In this document: positions 23,501 through 35,500 of the stretch, piece after piece
How the letters are laid out: the number at the start of each line of letters is the position of its first letter
How positions within the stretch are numbered: position 1 is the first letter of the stretch
From: Liolophura sinensis
Taxonomy: Eukaryota; Mollusca; Polyplacophora; Chitonida; Chitonidae
Assembly (NCBI RefSeq): GCF_032854445.1
Contig: NC_088296.1
Coordinates: 10,392,706 to 10,456,705 of the forward strand
Reading direction: 5' to 3'
Length of the DNA stretch: 64,000 nt
Notes under the pieces: generated by a model
Seen by the model: the letters and a program-made list of their open reading frames with translations, nothing else
What the model was told of the DNA's origin: nothing
The model's database searches: none
Made by a program: the position numbers and the translations under genes

Positions 23501-26500
23501 TTCCGCGACAACTCTCGTGCATTATGATTGTATCTATACGCCTATACACCCGCAAACAGGACCCAGTTACACAAAATTGTATTGGCCACCACAGAAAAGT
23601 ATGATGATTTCACAAGTATTTCTGTTGTACAGTCTACTAAATTCCGCGACAACTCTCGTGCATTATGATTGCATCTATACGCCCATACACCCGCAAACAG
23701 GACCCAGTTACACAAAATTGTATTGGCCACCACAGAAAAGTATGATGATTTCACAAGTATTTCTGTTGTACAGTCTACTAAATTCCGCGACAACTCTCGT
23801 GCATTATGATTGCATCTATACGCCCATACACCCGCAAACAGGACCCAGTTACACAAAATTGTATTGGCCACCACAGAAAAGTATGATAATTTCACAAGTA
23901 TTTCTGTTGTACAGTCTACTAAATTCCGCGACAACTCTCGTGCATTATGATTGCATCTATACGCCCATACACCCGCAAACAGGACCCGAAAATTGTATTG
24001 GCCACCACAGAAAAGTATGATGATTTCACAAGTATTTCTGTTGTACAGTCTACTAAATTCCGCGGCAACTCTCGTGCATTATGATTGCATCTATACGCCC
24101 ATACACCCGCAAACAGGATCCAGTTACACAAAATTGTATTGGCCACCACAGAAAAGTATGATGATTTCACAAGTATTTCTGTTGTACAGTCTACTAAATT
24201 CCGCGACAACTCTCGTGCATTATGATTGCATCTATACGCCCATACACCCGCAAACAGGACCCAGTTACACAAAATTGTATTGGCCACCACAGAAAAGTAT
24301 GATGATTTCACAAGTATTTCTGTTGTACAGTCTACTAAATTCCGCGACAACTCTCGTGCATTATGATTGCATCTATACGCCCATACACCCGCAAACAGGA
24401 CCCGAAAATTGTATTGGCCACCACAGAAAAGTATGATGATTTCACAAGTATTTCTGTTGTACAGTCTACTAAATTCCGCGGCAACTCTCGTGCATTATGA
24501 TTGCATCTATACGCCCATACACCCGCAAACAGGACCCAGTTACACAAAATTGTATTGGCCACCACAGAAAAGTATGATGATTTCACAAGTATTTCTGTTG
24601 TACAGTCTACTAAATTCCGCGACAACTCTCGTGCATTATGATTACATCTATACGCCCATACGCGGTTAGCGCGCTCAAGTCCAGCTCATGCTGGCTTCCT
24701 CTTCGGCCCTATGTGGGAAGGTCTACCACCAACCTGCGCATGGTCGTAGGTTTCCCCAGGGCTCTGCCGGATTCCCTCCCACCATAACGCTGTCCGCCGT
24801 CGTACAACATACCGCCGTCGTACAAGTGAAGTATTCTTGAGTACGGCGTAACACACCAATTAAATTAATAAATAAACAACATTACGATATCTTTCCCCTT
24901 TTTAAAGATTGTAAAGACATTTGCAGCATCGTTTTTGTGTAACTCATTCTGTGTAATTTGAGCAAGAGCTATCCATCATGTAAAGTAGTTACACAGACGT
25001 AAACTATGATTTACTGTTAACTTACGCAGAAAAACGGATGTGGGTGTGTACAAAAGGGTACAAAAACATACACGTTTGCTTTTCTAGGAGAAGCAGCATT
25101 ACTATATTATAGATACACTGTTAAATTTGTGCATGACCTTCACTCACGTAAACAAAACTGAACCGATCTTCTTTTAGAGAATATCAGAATATCTGATGAC
25201 TCGACACAACCACAGCCACCTCCATCTAAACATGTCGCCCTGTATCCACAACTCTCTCTACATCCGTCAGCTGTAAAATCTGTGACAATTGACAGCAACA
25301 GAAGATACAATTTACCCAAAATAGAAGTAAATACTAAGGAAACAAAACACAATTTATTCCATAGGGTTAAAAGCATTTGATGAATCCAATGACACATTTT
25401 ATAGATGTTATAAGTTAAGTGCGGTAATTATTTATTGGATAGCAGTTTTACTGCGAATATTATGCCTTTTATGTTTATGAATATCGTTGCACTAAGTTAA
25501 CCCGCACTCTTCAATAACTGAACCAACGACAGGTCATAAAGTGCGACTGATTGTACGCTCCACAGTTGCATGGAGAATGGAAGTGTAAAAGTCTACAGAA
25601 AAGAGAGAAAAGCAACAGGTAATCAGTAACAGTAACAGAATAACATGAATATCAGCCATTCGGTAACATGCATAAATAGCTTGTAGCATGTGAGCCACTT
25701 AAACTCACTATATAACGAGGCTGGGTTGTATGAATTTTTTCCGTGAACACTCGGAAGTTTTCACCGAATTACGTCATAAAAGTCCACCCTTTAAGAGCTG
25801 CAAGAGCTTCTTTATTTAGTTGAGTGTTAAAAAAGATGCAAGAGTGACAACAAGCATATCAGATTTCTCCACGAAATTGTTTGCTGTTCTGCGTATGGTT
25901 GTAAAAACATGTCATCGAATAACCGTGGAATTATTTTTTCAAGTTTCTAAAAGATTTGTATCCTCGGGAAGGAGGGGTTTTACAGCACAAGAAGAAACGA
26001 TTTTGTACCCAACAAAAACTGCCGTATGTACTTTCATCATTATACATCTGAAAACTACGTGAGAAATACAGCTGAATGTCCATAACGGTATCTGAACACA
26101 GGTTATAATCTTTATAATTAGGACCAGTAGCTAAATCTGGACATTAATCCTTTAATGACGCGTATCTTCTCCACAATCCTCTTGGCCCAGCTATCGGCTA
26201 AGACATCCATTCGTGACTGCAAAAGTGTACAGAAAATGCTCAACGCGTGAGGCTGTATTTGTAGGAAGGTGTGTATAGTACTATGACAGTTGTTTATGAT
26301 TTAAGGGGAATAACTCCCACCGCACAAGTGAGGTTGTACTGTACAACCTGTCTCGTGTCTCATTTCGGGTGAGTTAAAGCAGTTGTATACGCAGATGATG
26401 TAAGACAATGAATGTTGAATGTTATTGTCATGTAGCTGTTCGGTGTATTTGCAACTCGCCTACCTCGCATTTCGCCTACCTGTTTTCAGAAATGCGAATA

Positions 26501-29500
26501 CCGGTCAGAATCAGTTAGGATTAAGCTACAGGAGTCAAGCCTTTCACGACCCACGGGTCACTCACACAAGAAGCAATTGTATATATATATCGGTCTAGCT
26601 AGCACACACATCAGTATAAAGGAAAAGGTTAAAAAGATGAGATTTTGACATCGAATATTTTATTTCATGCACAGAAAGTAAGTACACACTGTACATAAAC
26701 GAAATGCATTAGTTGTTCAAGCTGTGTCGTCTTTATTTCATTGGTTGCCTCTTTTTTCTTGAAGATGTTGATGAGCTCAAAGCTGTCTGTATGTATGGCG
26801 ATGTGCGCGACTAATTCGTAGTCAACTTAGAAACTTGATGCCTCAAGCATGATGTCAGCTCTTTTAGATGGAAAAGATGAGAGGTTCTTCCGACGCTGTC
26901 TATATAAGGCATCTTTCACTTGTGTACACGTGGGTATTTCTCTCGCGAATCCCAGATCGTTTGCCTCATCCGGACGAAGACTAGCAAGTTTGTCATTGTA
27001 TATGGATGGCATCAGGACGATTTTGTCAGGGGCTCGTTTCCAGAGGTTCTGCATAACCTGACTAAGTGCGTACATTTCCTAGAAATCCAGTCTTCTTTTT
27101 CCCGACTTACTCGGTATTTGTAGCCGCTCTTTACTACGAGATGCCTCCCTTGGATGATACTTTACGTAATATAGATGAATTTACGAGGCAAAATAGACAT
27201 TCGTATGCCAGCCGTCAACCAGCAAGGACGCTCCAGGGCAATAATAGCAAGGCCAATTCCCAAAACCACGTATACACAAACCGCCAAAGAGCTAAGAAAG
27301 TATATAAGCTACGAAAATGGGACAGAATTATCCAAGGACAAGAAATCAGCATTTTCCAGCGATCTTGAAAAGAAACAGTGGAGTTGAGAAAGACGCAACG
27401 TATGTTTTGGGCGACTGGATGAGGTCAGTATTCAAATCGTGGACTTTGCTGAAATATAAGTTGTCGATCACAAAATATACATCTCATTTGTGCTTTGATT
27501 GCAGCAGTCTACATATCCAACGTGGCGTTACATTTCAATGTCATGAATGTACAGCCCCAAGCCTCGGGTTAAGCGGAATTAGACACAATCTTGAAGCAAA
27601 GTGACAGTGACTGTAACAGAAACTGTGATGTATAAATAGGTCATAGTTGATTTAGGGCGAGTGTTGCCTTAATTCTGATTTGTGTGTATTGGTCAGTCAG
27701 AAATATGATGCCTGTGTGCATAGTGTAGTTAAGTGTGGTCAGTTTTCTTCAGTCTTAGCATAAAAAGTGAGTTTCCTCTGTTCGAATTAGTTTGCTTGTT
27801 GTAGGAAATTGCTTAGTAACTGAAAATATTGAAATGTTGTTGTGGTTTGTAATTTACAGTAATAAAAAAAAAACAAAGTATATGTACCAAGGGAAATCAG
27901 AGAATAGTAGTGTGAAATGTAAACAATGCGTGATATTTGTATCTGAGACAACCATGAACTGAGTTACCTGCCTTATACTTTGGTTATGTAAGTGCTCAAT
28001 GTTCATCAGTGTGCCGATATTTAACTCCACAACCTGTGTTGTATTTGAATTACCTCCCCTTACATATTCTTGGCTGTTGGTTCACTTATTAATGTTTAAG
28101 CATTTATTTATCAAATTAAATATCCCTTTTTCGTACTTTTGACCGTTTTAGTAGTTTTGTTTGTCATTTAATAAACCCAGTTGCTTGTATGTGCATTTAA
28201 AATGCAAATATAAACGTGTAAATTAGAATGTAGTTTCTAAATCAACAGCATTGTTTGTCATGTAAATAGCTTAAGTAGATTGAACATTTTTTGACAAACT
28301 GTCACACCAGAGAAAGTTCATCACGTAGGTGGTAACAAAAATCAGAAACCTTATTCATTTCTCATATTACATTCTTCAAGCACAATATAAACAACGCTTT
28401 CATATACAAGATGCAATTGCGACAGAAATGCATATGTTTTTTCCCTTTGTTCATGTCTTCAAAGGACGTTGGAGCCACGCTCTCTTTTGGGCTGCGGAAG
28501 CGATAAGCCTATTTAGTCAAGGGCGAAACACATTCAGAAGAGAACACGGCGTTAATATACGGACAAAACGACATGTGTACAGCCAGAATAGTTCGAAAAA
28601 CATTTGCAGCTCCATCATAGACTTGCCCCCGGTAGATCAATGCTGTACCATATAAGACAACTTTTCAGGGCGTTTGTAATTGTGTTGCTATATATCTCAC
28701 AGCTCGAAAAATCTTAAATACTCTTCCTGCACCTCGTACTTTCCATCTACCAAACGCAGCCATATATTAAATTGTTTCTTTCCGGAAATTCGAGAAGGAA
28801 AGGAAATGCACCATCCCTCAGACCACTTTGTCGAACAGATTTGACTGACAGAACCGCGTACCAGAGTGACATCATCTCCAATTACCAAACCTTATTGCAC
28901 ACTATGATGTCAGTCAGAAAATGATGAACATGGGAGACGTGCCTAATGGAGAAGTTCAGCACAGTTTGTGGATTGAAGATGGCTTACCATGTTTTCTTTC
29001 GAGTCGAACAGCTATCATCGAAAGCGCCTTGAAAGCTGCCGACTTGTTGGAGTCATTTTACAGGCAACAACGTAATGAAGAAGAGTTCCGGAAGTTTTAC
29101 AACCAAGTTGTGGCTGAATCGGAGAGATTCACAGACAGCCCAACACTTTCTAGGAAGAAGGTCTCACTAAGAAGAATCGACGATGGTTTGGCGCCTCGTA
29201 TCAATTTCTTTGTTGTATTTTAAGTGAGGAAACAATATTTCGCGGCCAAATGCTCAGTGATTTAGTGACAATTTTGCTAAGAGCCTTACTGTTTAATTGA
29301 TTAGAGTAATTATGTAATGTATGTAACTTTACCCAAAAATTGTTGCCTGGAAATAGATTTGTCTCCCCTGCGAGGAAATAAAGGCCCAGCATTTATTTTA
29401 AGGCATTTTGTTGAAGGGTACACAACATACTATTATTGATATTATCTAATATTTTTAATTGGATACAGAACTTGTGTCCATTTTAAGCTTTGTAACTCTG

Positions 29501-32500
29501 ACTTTCTTGTTATGTAGTAAAAAGCCACCCCGTTTTTTGTCCAGTGAAGTAATCTACGATCTTCTTGTCTTGCGAACAGCTTTTGACAAAAACGATCTGC
29601 AAACGATACACAGTAGATTTTTCATTTATTGTTTTCTGCAGAGTGGGACAATGTAATATGTCGGCTGGAGACAGGTAATGTGTTGTACATTAAGTGTCGA
29701 CAGCCGGAAAATCACGACAGTCCACTTTGTGGCATAACAACATGTAATTTTGCCCTCCGGTACGAGCTTGTAAGATACCAAGCTGACTGAAGCAGACGAC
29801 GCAAAAAACGGATTGCATGCATGTATGTACGTACGTATGTATGTATGTATGTATGTATGTGTTTATTTGTGAATGAAGGTATGTATTTTGTAAATGTGTG
29901 TATATATGCTTTTTCAGTGATATGACGGCAAGGAGTCAACAGGTGTCCATATATACTGTGTCTTTTTGAGGCAGGGCAACAGTTGCCGCCATTAAAACTA
30001 TCATACCGAAAACACCAGACATGATACCCCACCCAGTCACATTATACCGACACTGGTTCATTCACTTCTTTGTCTTTTTGTTGAGCGCCAAACCAGACAG
30101 CTTCAAGTGCCATTTCTAAAATCTTTGGTATGGCCAAACGCGTGTTTGCTACTGGGTCTCCCTAGAGTGCAACATCTTGAATTGGTGAACCGCCCGAGAT
30201 GTGTTCATATCCAATGAAGGGAAGAGGAACTTACAAGGGATTATATATGCAATATATATGCAAATGTATTATTATGGGGACAAAATTTTAACTTAGAGCT
30301 CTGTGGAAATAGTGTTGCATTATCAACAAGTATACTAATTATGAACGCTTTAAGTATATAATGCATTCATTAACCGTTTAATCGCTTCCATATTGAGGTA
30401 ACACTCACCCACACATTCTCCTGTAGATGGCGATCTGTCTTTAGATGAACACTCGCACAACTGCTTTATTACCAGTAATGCTGTGCCCCACGTGTATAGG
30501 AGTACCGATTCACACGTAGTTTTGTCAGGACACCTTTGAGATTCAAGCCGACAATTCTCTGTGTAAAGACAAGGGTATTAAAATAGCTTTCTCCTCCCAA
30601 TGGAATGTCTTTATTACCCTTAGAACGAGGTACAGTGTCTATTGCTCGCGTGTCAGCTCATGTCTCATGTCAGAATGTGTCACTTGACAAGCCCAGTTAT
30701 TTCCTTGCTTTTGATTTATTTATTTATTTATTTAATTGGTGTTTCACATCTTGCTCAAGAATATTTAACTTATACAACAGCGGCCAACATTTTTGTGTGA
30801 GGAAAACGGACAGAGCCCGGGAGAACAGTGCTATTGCAACTACGACAAAGGTAAGAGTTTGAGATAACCACAAGATTTTGAGATATACTTGGCCAGAGAG
30901 ATAACACGAAAAGTGACAGTGCCCATTAGGCATGGCTGGCGCCACTTGCAAAATTTCTTCCAATGGTCACACTGTGAAGGAACAAAATAGTCTACAGGTG
31001 AATACTTTCAATGTTAACAACTAGTATCTGGGTTATTAAATTGTTTTTTTCACATTACATTAATCTATTATTCACAATACTAAGTAATAGACTGGAAACA
31101 AATTTTAAATACAGGCAGGCTTTATTTATTTGACGACGGGGGTTAGCGTTTTTGACTGAGGAAACAGAGTAGATCCTGAGATACACCCATGACCATCCGC
31201 AGGTTGTTGACAGACCTCATGTACGACCGAACAGGAAGGCAGCATGAGCTGCACTTGAAAACACAGGTAAAACTAAATTACCTTTGCATTAAAATGGCAT
31301 GGCAATTTACATGTATTTCAGAGTATTAAAGACAAATTCTTGAACTTTGTGTTTTTAAAATTTAGCAAGCAGAACTGTAAAAATACTAAAGCTTTCTATG
31401 AGATTGTCTTACTTAGACATAGGCTTAACAAGAACTAAAAATCCAAAGTACGTGAGTTTTCTTCCTTACAGGCAGCTTTTTACACAACAGTTCTTCCATG
31501 CAAATAATGCACACACATATAATTATTCTTAAAGCAAAATCTTAAAACCATTGAGTACACAGACAGCATTCAATCCAATTTTAATTAAGTAGACTTATAC
31601 CTGTTTATGCTAATAACTTACTGGAACAAAATAGCACAGTGCTTCCAGGCACACGTCTTAAACCAGCATACCCTTTATCACAACGACAACCTCTCTGCCC
31701 ACACAATGTCCCAGGTCCACATATTCTCCCGCCGCAATCCATAGCTTCCATACCTATGATATGGAGAAGAGGAGCAACTAAGTCATATCAAAGCGACATA
31801 TCACACAAGCGAAAAGAATCATTAAGTCAAATAAGTAAATAAATCAATAATATAGTTACTACTTCGTTATTATCACTGATCAGAGATGAAAAACACTTTC
31901 CAACAGGTGAGCGTGTGGTTTGCCACTAATTATGCATTTACAAGAACAGTTCGAACGAAAATAGCTGAGGTAAATTGACGACAGACGGTGTTTCACCGAT
32001 CACGTGTCACCATATGCCAACTATCACACTCGTCGCTGCTCTGGATTTACTCTCTATTGTGCACATTATAGCCAGCGTATTTCTGTACTGTGATTCGGAT
32101 TTGGCCTTTCTACTTTGTCTATGTTTGTGATTTTCTGGGATAAAGTCAAAAAATAATTGTAGGGATTTGAAGCCAAGTATTTTCAATGGCCTGTAAATCG
32201 ATAGGTATACCCACTTTGTAAAGTTTGTAATCTGCACGAAACTGTAGCCTAACAATCATCTGACTAAGTAGAACAAGAGCTCCCGTCCGTTGATGAATAG
32301 CTTTACAAATTCATCGATTTATTTGATTGCAGCTTTAAGTTTTACTCGAGAATATTTTGCTTATACTAAGTGGCCAGCGCTGTGGTGATGAGTAATATGA
32401 TCACATGTAACTGATGAAATACGGCCTCTTGTCAATTTACATTCCGAATGGCACCATGTTAAATATGAAATTGTAAATTATCAGTGTTTGGATGGTAACA

Positions 32501-35500
32501 TGCTTAAGAATCTTGTAACTGGCATACATGTCTTGAGCTGTAACATTTTATAAAACACTGCGCAAAATGATATCAACAACGTCAATTTACGTCACAAATT
32601 ATTTATTCATAAACTAGTCCGTTAAGAAAACGCCTTCTTAAAACGCTCAAACGTCACACTGAAGAACCAGACACAAATAAATGTACCGTATGAGGGCGTT
32701 TTCTTTTGGGATTTCTGTACTCTCTCAAATTACTAATTGTATAAAGCTGGACACTGCCGCATTAACGTCGAAGGAAACAAAGCCGTCTTCGGCTTCACTA
32801 CATACAAAGGTTATCATTCAATGAATGGCTCGCTGCTCACATCATCGAGTTGCTAGAATTTCTTATCAGTAACATCCATGTAAAATTTGGGGAGACCATA
32901 TATCAAACGGGTACAAATTGTTCCCCACACTGGCTGACGTATACATGTTCTCGTATGAATACCACTATATGCTGCATCCACTACAGCGTAATCCTCACCA
33001 GGCCCGATCTTTCTCATTCGCTAATCGCCATATTGATGATTTGCTAGCTTTAGCCGATCCAAACATAGCAAATATAAAATAATTAAGGCGTACAGCATGT
33101 TGTCAATTGACGTCATTCTAGGTTTTATCCTTACTGTTCATTAAAATGCATAAATAGTACTAAAGTAACCCCCCCACCCCCACCACTCCCTATGACTTAA
33201 ACAGAAGTAGGTCAAAAAATACATTTTGTTGATTACTATTTATTATATGCCCATGGTCTGGAATTACTCAAAGACCTGTTTTGATCACATTTAACATTCA
33301 ATCACATTGAAACCCAGGGACCAAGCCTGGGGGATACTTAATTCACCAGCAGAATCCTAGTTTAAGCAGGAATACAAAATAATTAAGATGTCCAGCACAG
33401 AGTGAAAAACCAGAGCGATGACGACAGGGTGATAGCTGGCAAATGGTGACACGCAACCGGTGAAATACGGTCTCTTGTCAATTTAGCTCAAGTAAGGTTT
33501 TATTCTAACGTCACTGGTAAAGAATTACTCAAAATGCTGTGTTATCATCACATTTAACGTACAATAACATTAAAATAATGCAAAGGGGCCAGGCTTCAGG
33601 GAGTGCTTAATCCATCAGCCACACCTTCACTCTAAATTGTCACAGTTTTATAGTGGGTATAATCCTCTTATAAGTAAATACGGCAGAATCATAATTTCTT
33701 ATGATTGTGTCTATTCAGCTTAACTCGGAGCTAGAAGACTGTATATTCATCGCGTTAAATCACTTTAACTGATATATTAACATGGCACTCGATTTAAATA
33801 TTGATTTCATTCATTCGCCTATAACATTTTTGTGTCTTTCAAACATCACTGGAAACTCTTGAATCCTTCTCTTGATTCCGTCCATATTTCGTGCTTCACA
33901 TGCCTTATTTCTTGTGGTTTCTATTAAAGGTCGTTTTGAGAATAGATTCGTCTCAAGATCTACCGTGAGTGTAACTTTGTTATTGGCAAATTATATTCAT
34001 TGGTTAGGATATCTGGTGATCTAAGCCACAGTTTTTTCTAATTCCATTTAACCTGAGGCTAGGGGTTGTACAGGTATGCGTATATATTACTTCATTATAT
34101 TTGCCCGGTTACTTCCCATTAGAATTACGGCGTAAAACACCAATCAATTAATTCCTTCAATATAGTGGTTTTGTGAATAGTTGGGATCATCGCGCATTTG
34201 AGATTGATATATTTGCAATCGAAATTTTAAGTGGATGGAATTTATTCAATTTTTTTTGGTTTTCATCATTGAAAACTGTTGTCTACTTCTCTCTGGTGAT
34301 TGTAACAGGCATGCAGTTATTTCCTCTAATTTAGGTGACTGTAACAGACATGTAGTAATATCGGAATCATCAATCGCCAATATCCACAATGCCGCGATCT
34401 AGCAACGATGGCGATATCCGGCTTCCTCAGTAAGTTCATATAATAGAATAACGTTCTCCAGAAAGTATCATATGATCGTGTTCATGAAGAGGTTTAGCTA
34501 CAGATAAGACAATCACAGGAAGAACAATTCCAGACCAAAGAGTTTGAATTTTTTCAAACATTTCTTTAAATAATTGATATTACATTACTGGATAAGGTAA
34601 GATCAAATATAAGTCAATTGACAATTTCTCCAACTCTATTTCAGGTAAATCGACATTGACATACATGCCTTAATGCATATCTTCCTTAGGTAGCAATAAC
34701 CATTGTATAGTATCTTCTGAAGCTCGGCGTTAAACTTAAATCAATTAAATAAATATTGACATTTGTTCTCTCGGACATTGAATCTTTACTGACATCTTTA
34801 CAATCTGCTACCGTGTCTCTGATGTTTTTACGTAATTGTTTTCCCTCTGATACATTGTCTTTGTTGATATCTCTACTCGGTCCGTCCTGCAACAAGGAGG
34901 TACATTACACGTACATGAACCCCAAAGATTCCTTCGTCGTCATAAAATTGAGTACGACGTTAAACCCCAAGCACTCACTCACTCCTTACGCTATGGTACA
35001 GTGTCTTTATTGATATCTTTACCCTATGACACAGCGTCTTTATTGATATCTTTACCTTATGATACAGTGTCTTTGTTGATATCTTTACCCTATGATACAG
35101 TGTCTTTATTGATGTCTTTACCACATGACACAGTGTCTTTGTTGATATCTTTACCCTCTTATACAGTGTCTTTATTGATATCTTTACCGTATTGATATTT
35201 TTACCCTATGATACCGTGTCTTTATTGAATCTTTACCGTATGATGCAGTGTCTTTATTGATATTTTTAGTCGATGATGCAGTGTCTCAATTGATATCTTT
35301 ACCATCCAATACAGTGTGTTTCTTGATATTTCACCCTTTAATATACAATGTATCTATGGACATCTTTAGAGTCATACATGAGTAGTTAGACTAAAGCACT
35401 AAATGAGTTAAACTGATGAAACACTAAATGAGGTAAACTGACGAGAGTCGGTATTTCACTGGTTACCTGTGACCAGTTGGCAATTCATAATGTCACCACT

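Larger units (their letters stand above)
25280..30408. other. Gene 2 intron between A1 and B2
   Basis: No host exon is seen in it. It is related along its length to gene 3 49765-54770. It holds a MULE remnant (26738-27075), a dispersed repeat near 27390-27610 and a hAT-like remnant (28435-29200). Confidence 0.65.

Noticed and set aside
23275-24662. CRISPR-like array
   Set aside because: Repeat units are contiguous with no unique spacers, and the host is eukaryotic.
23295-24669. Long repeated open frames on both strands across the 141-bp array ([14 protein letters not shown] on plus, [16 protein letters not shown] on minus)
   Set aside because: 141 is divisible by three, so any frame free of stops in one unit stays open in all. 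There is no splice or coding context, and the single gene 3 copy is intronic.
32850-33060. Minus-strand open stretch (EDYAV...HTRTCI...GLPKFYM) also present at 57237-57430
   Set aside because: Open in both duplicates, but the differences are mostly amino-acid changing and no family is recognised. Probably chance or an old transposon piece.
34756-35195. Open frame with repeating [11 protein letters not shown]
   Set aside because: By-product of a 33-bp tandem repeat in an intron.
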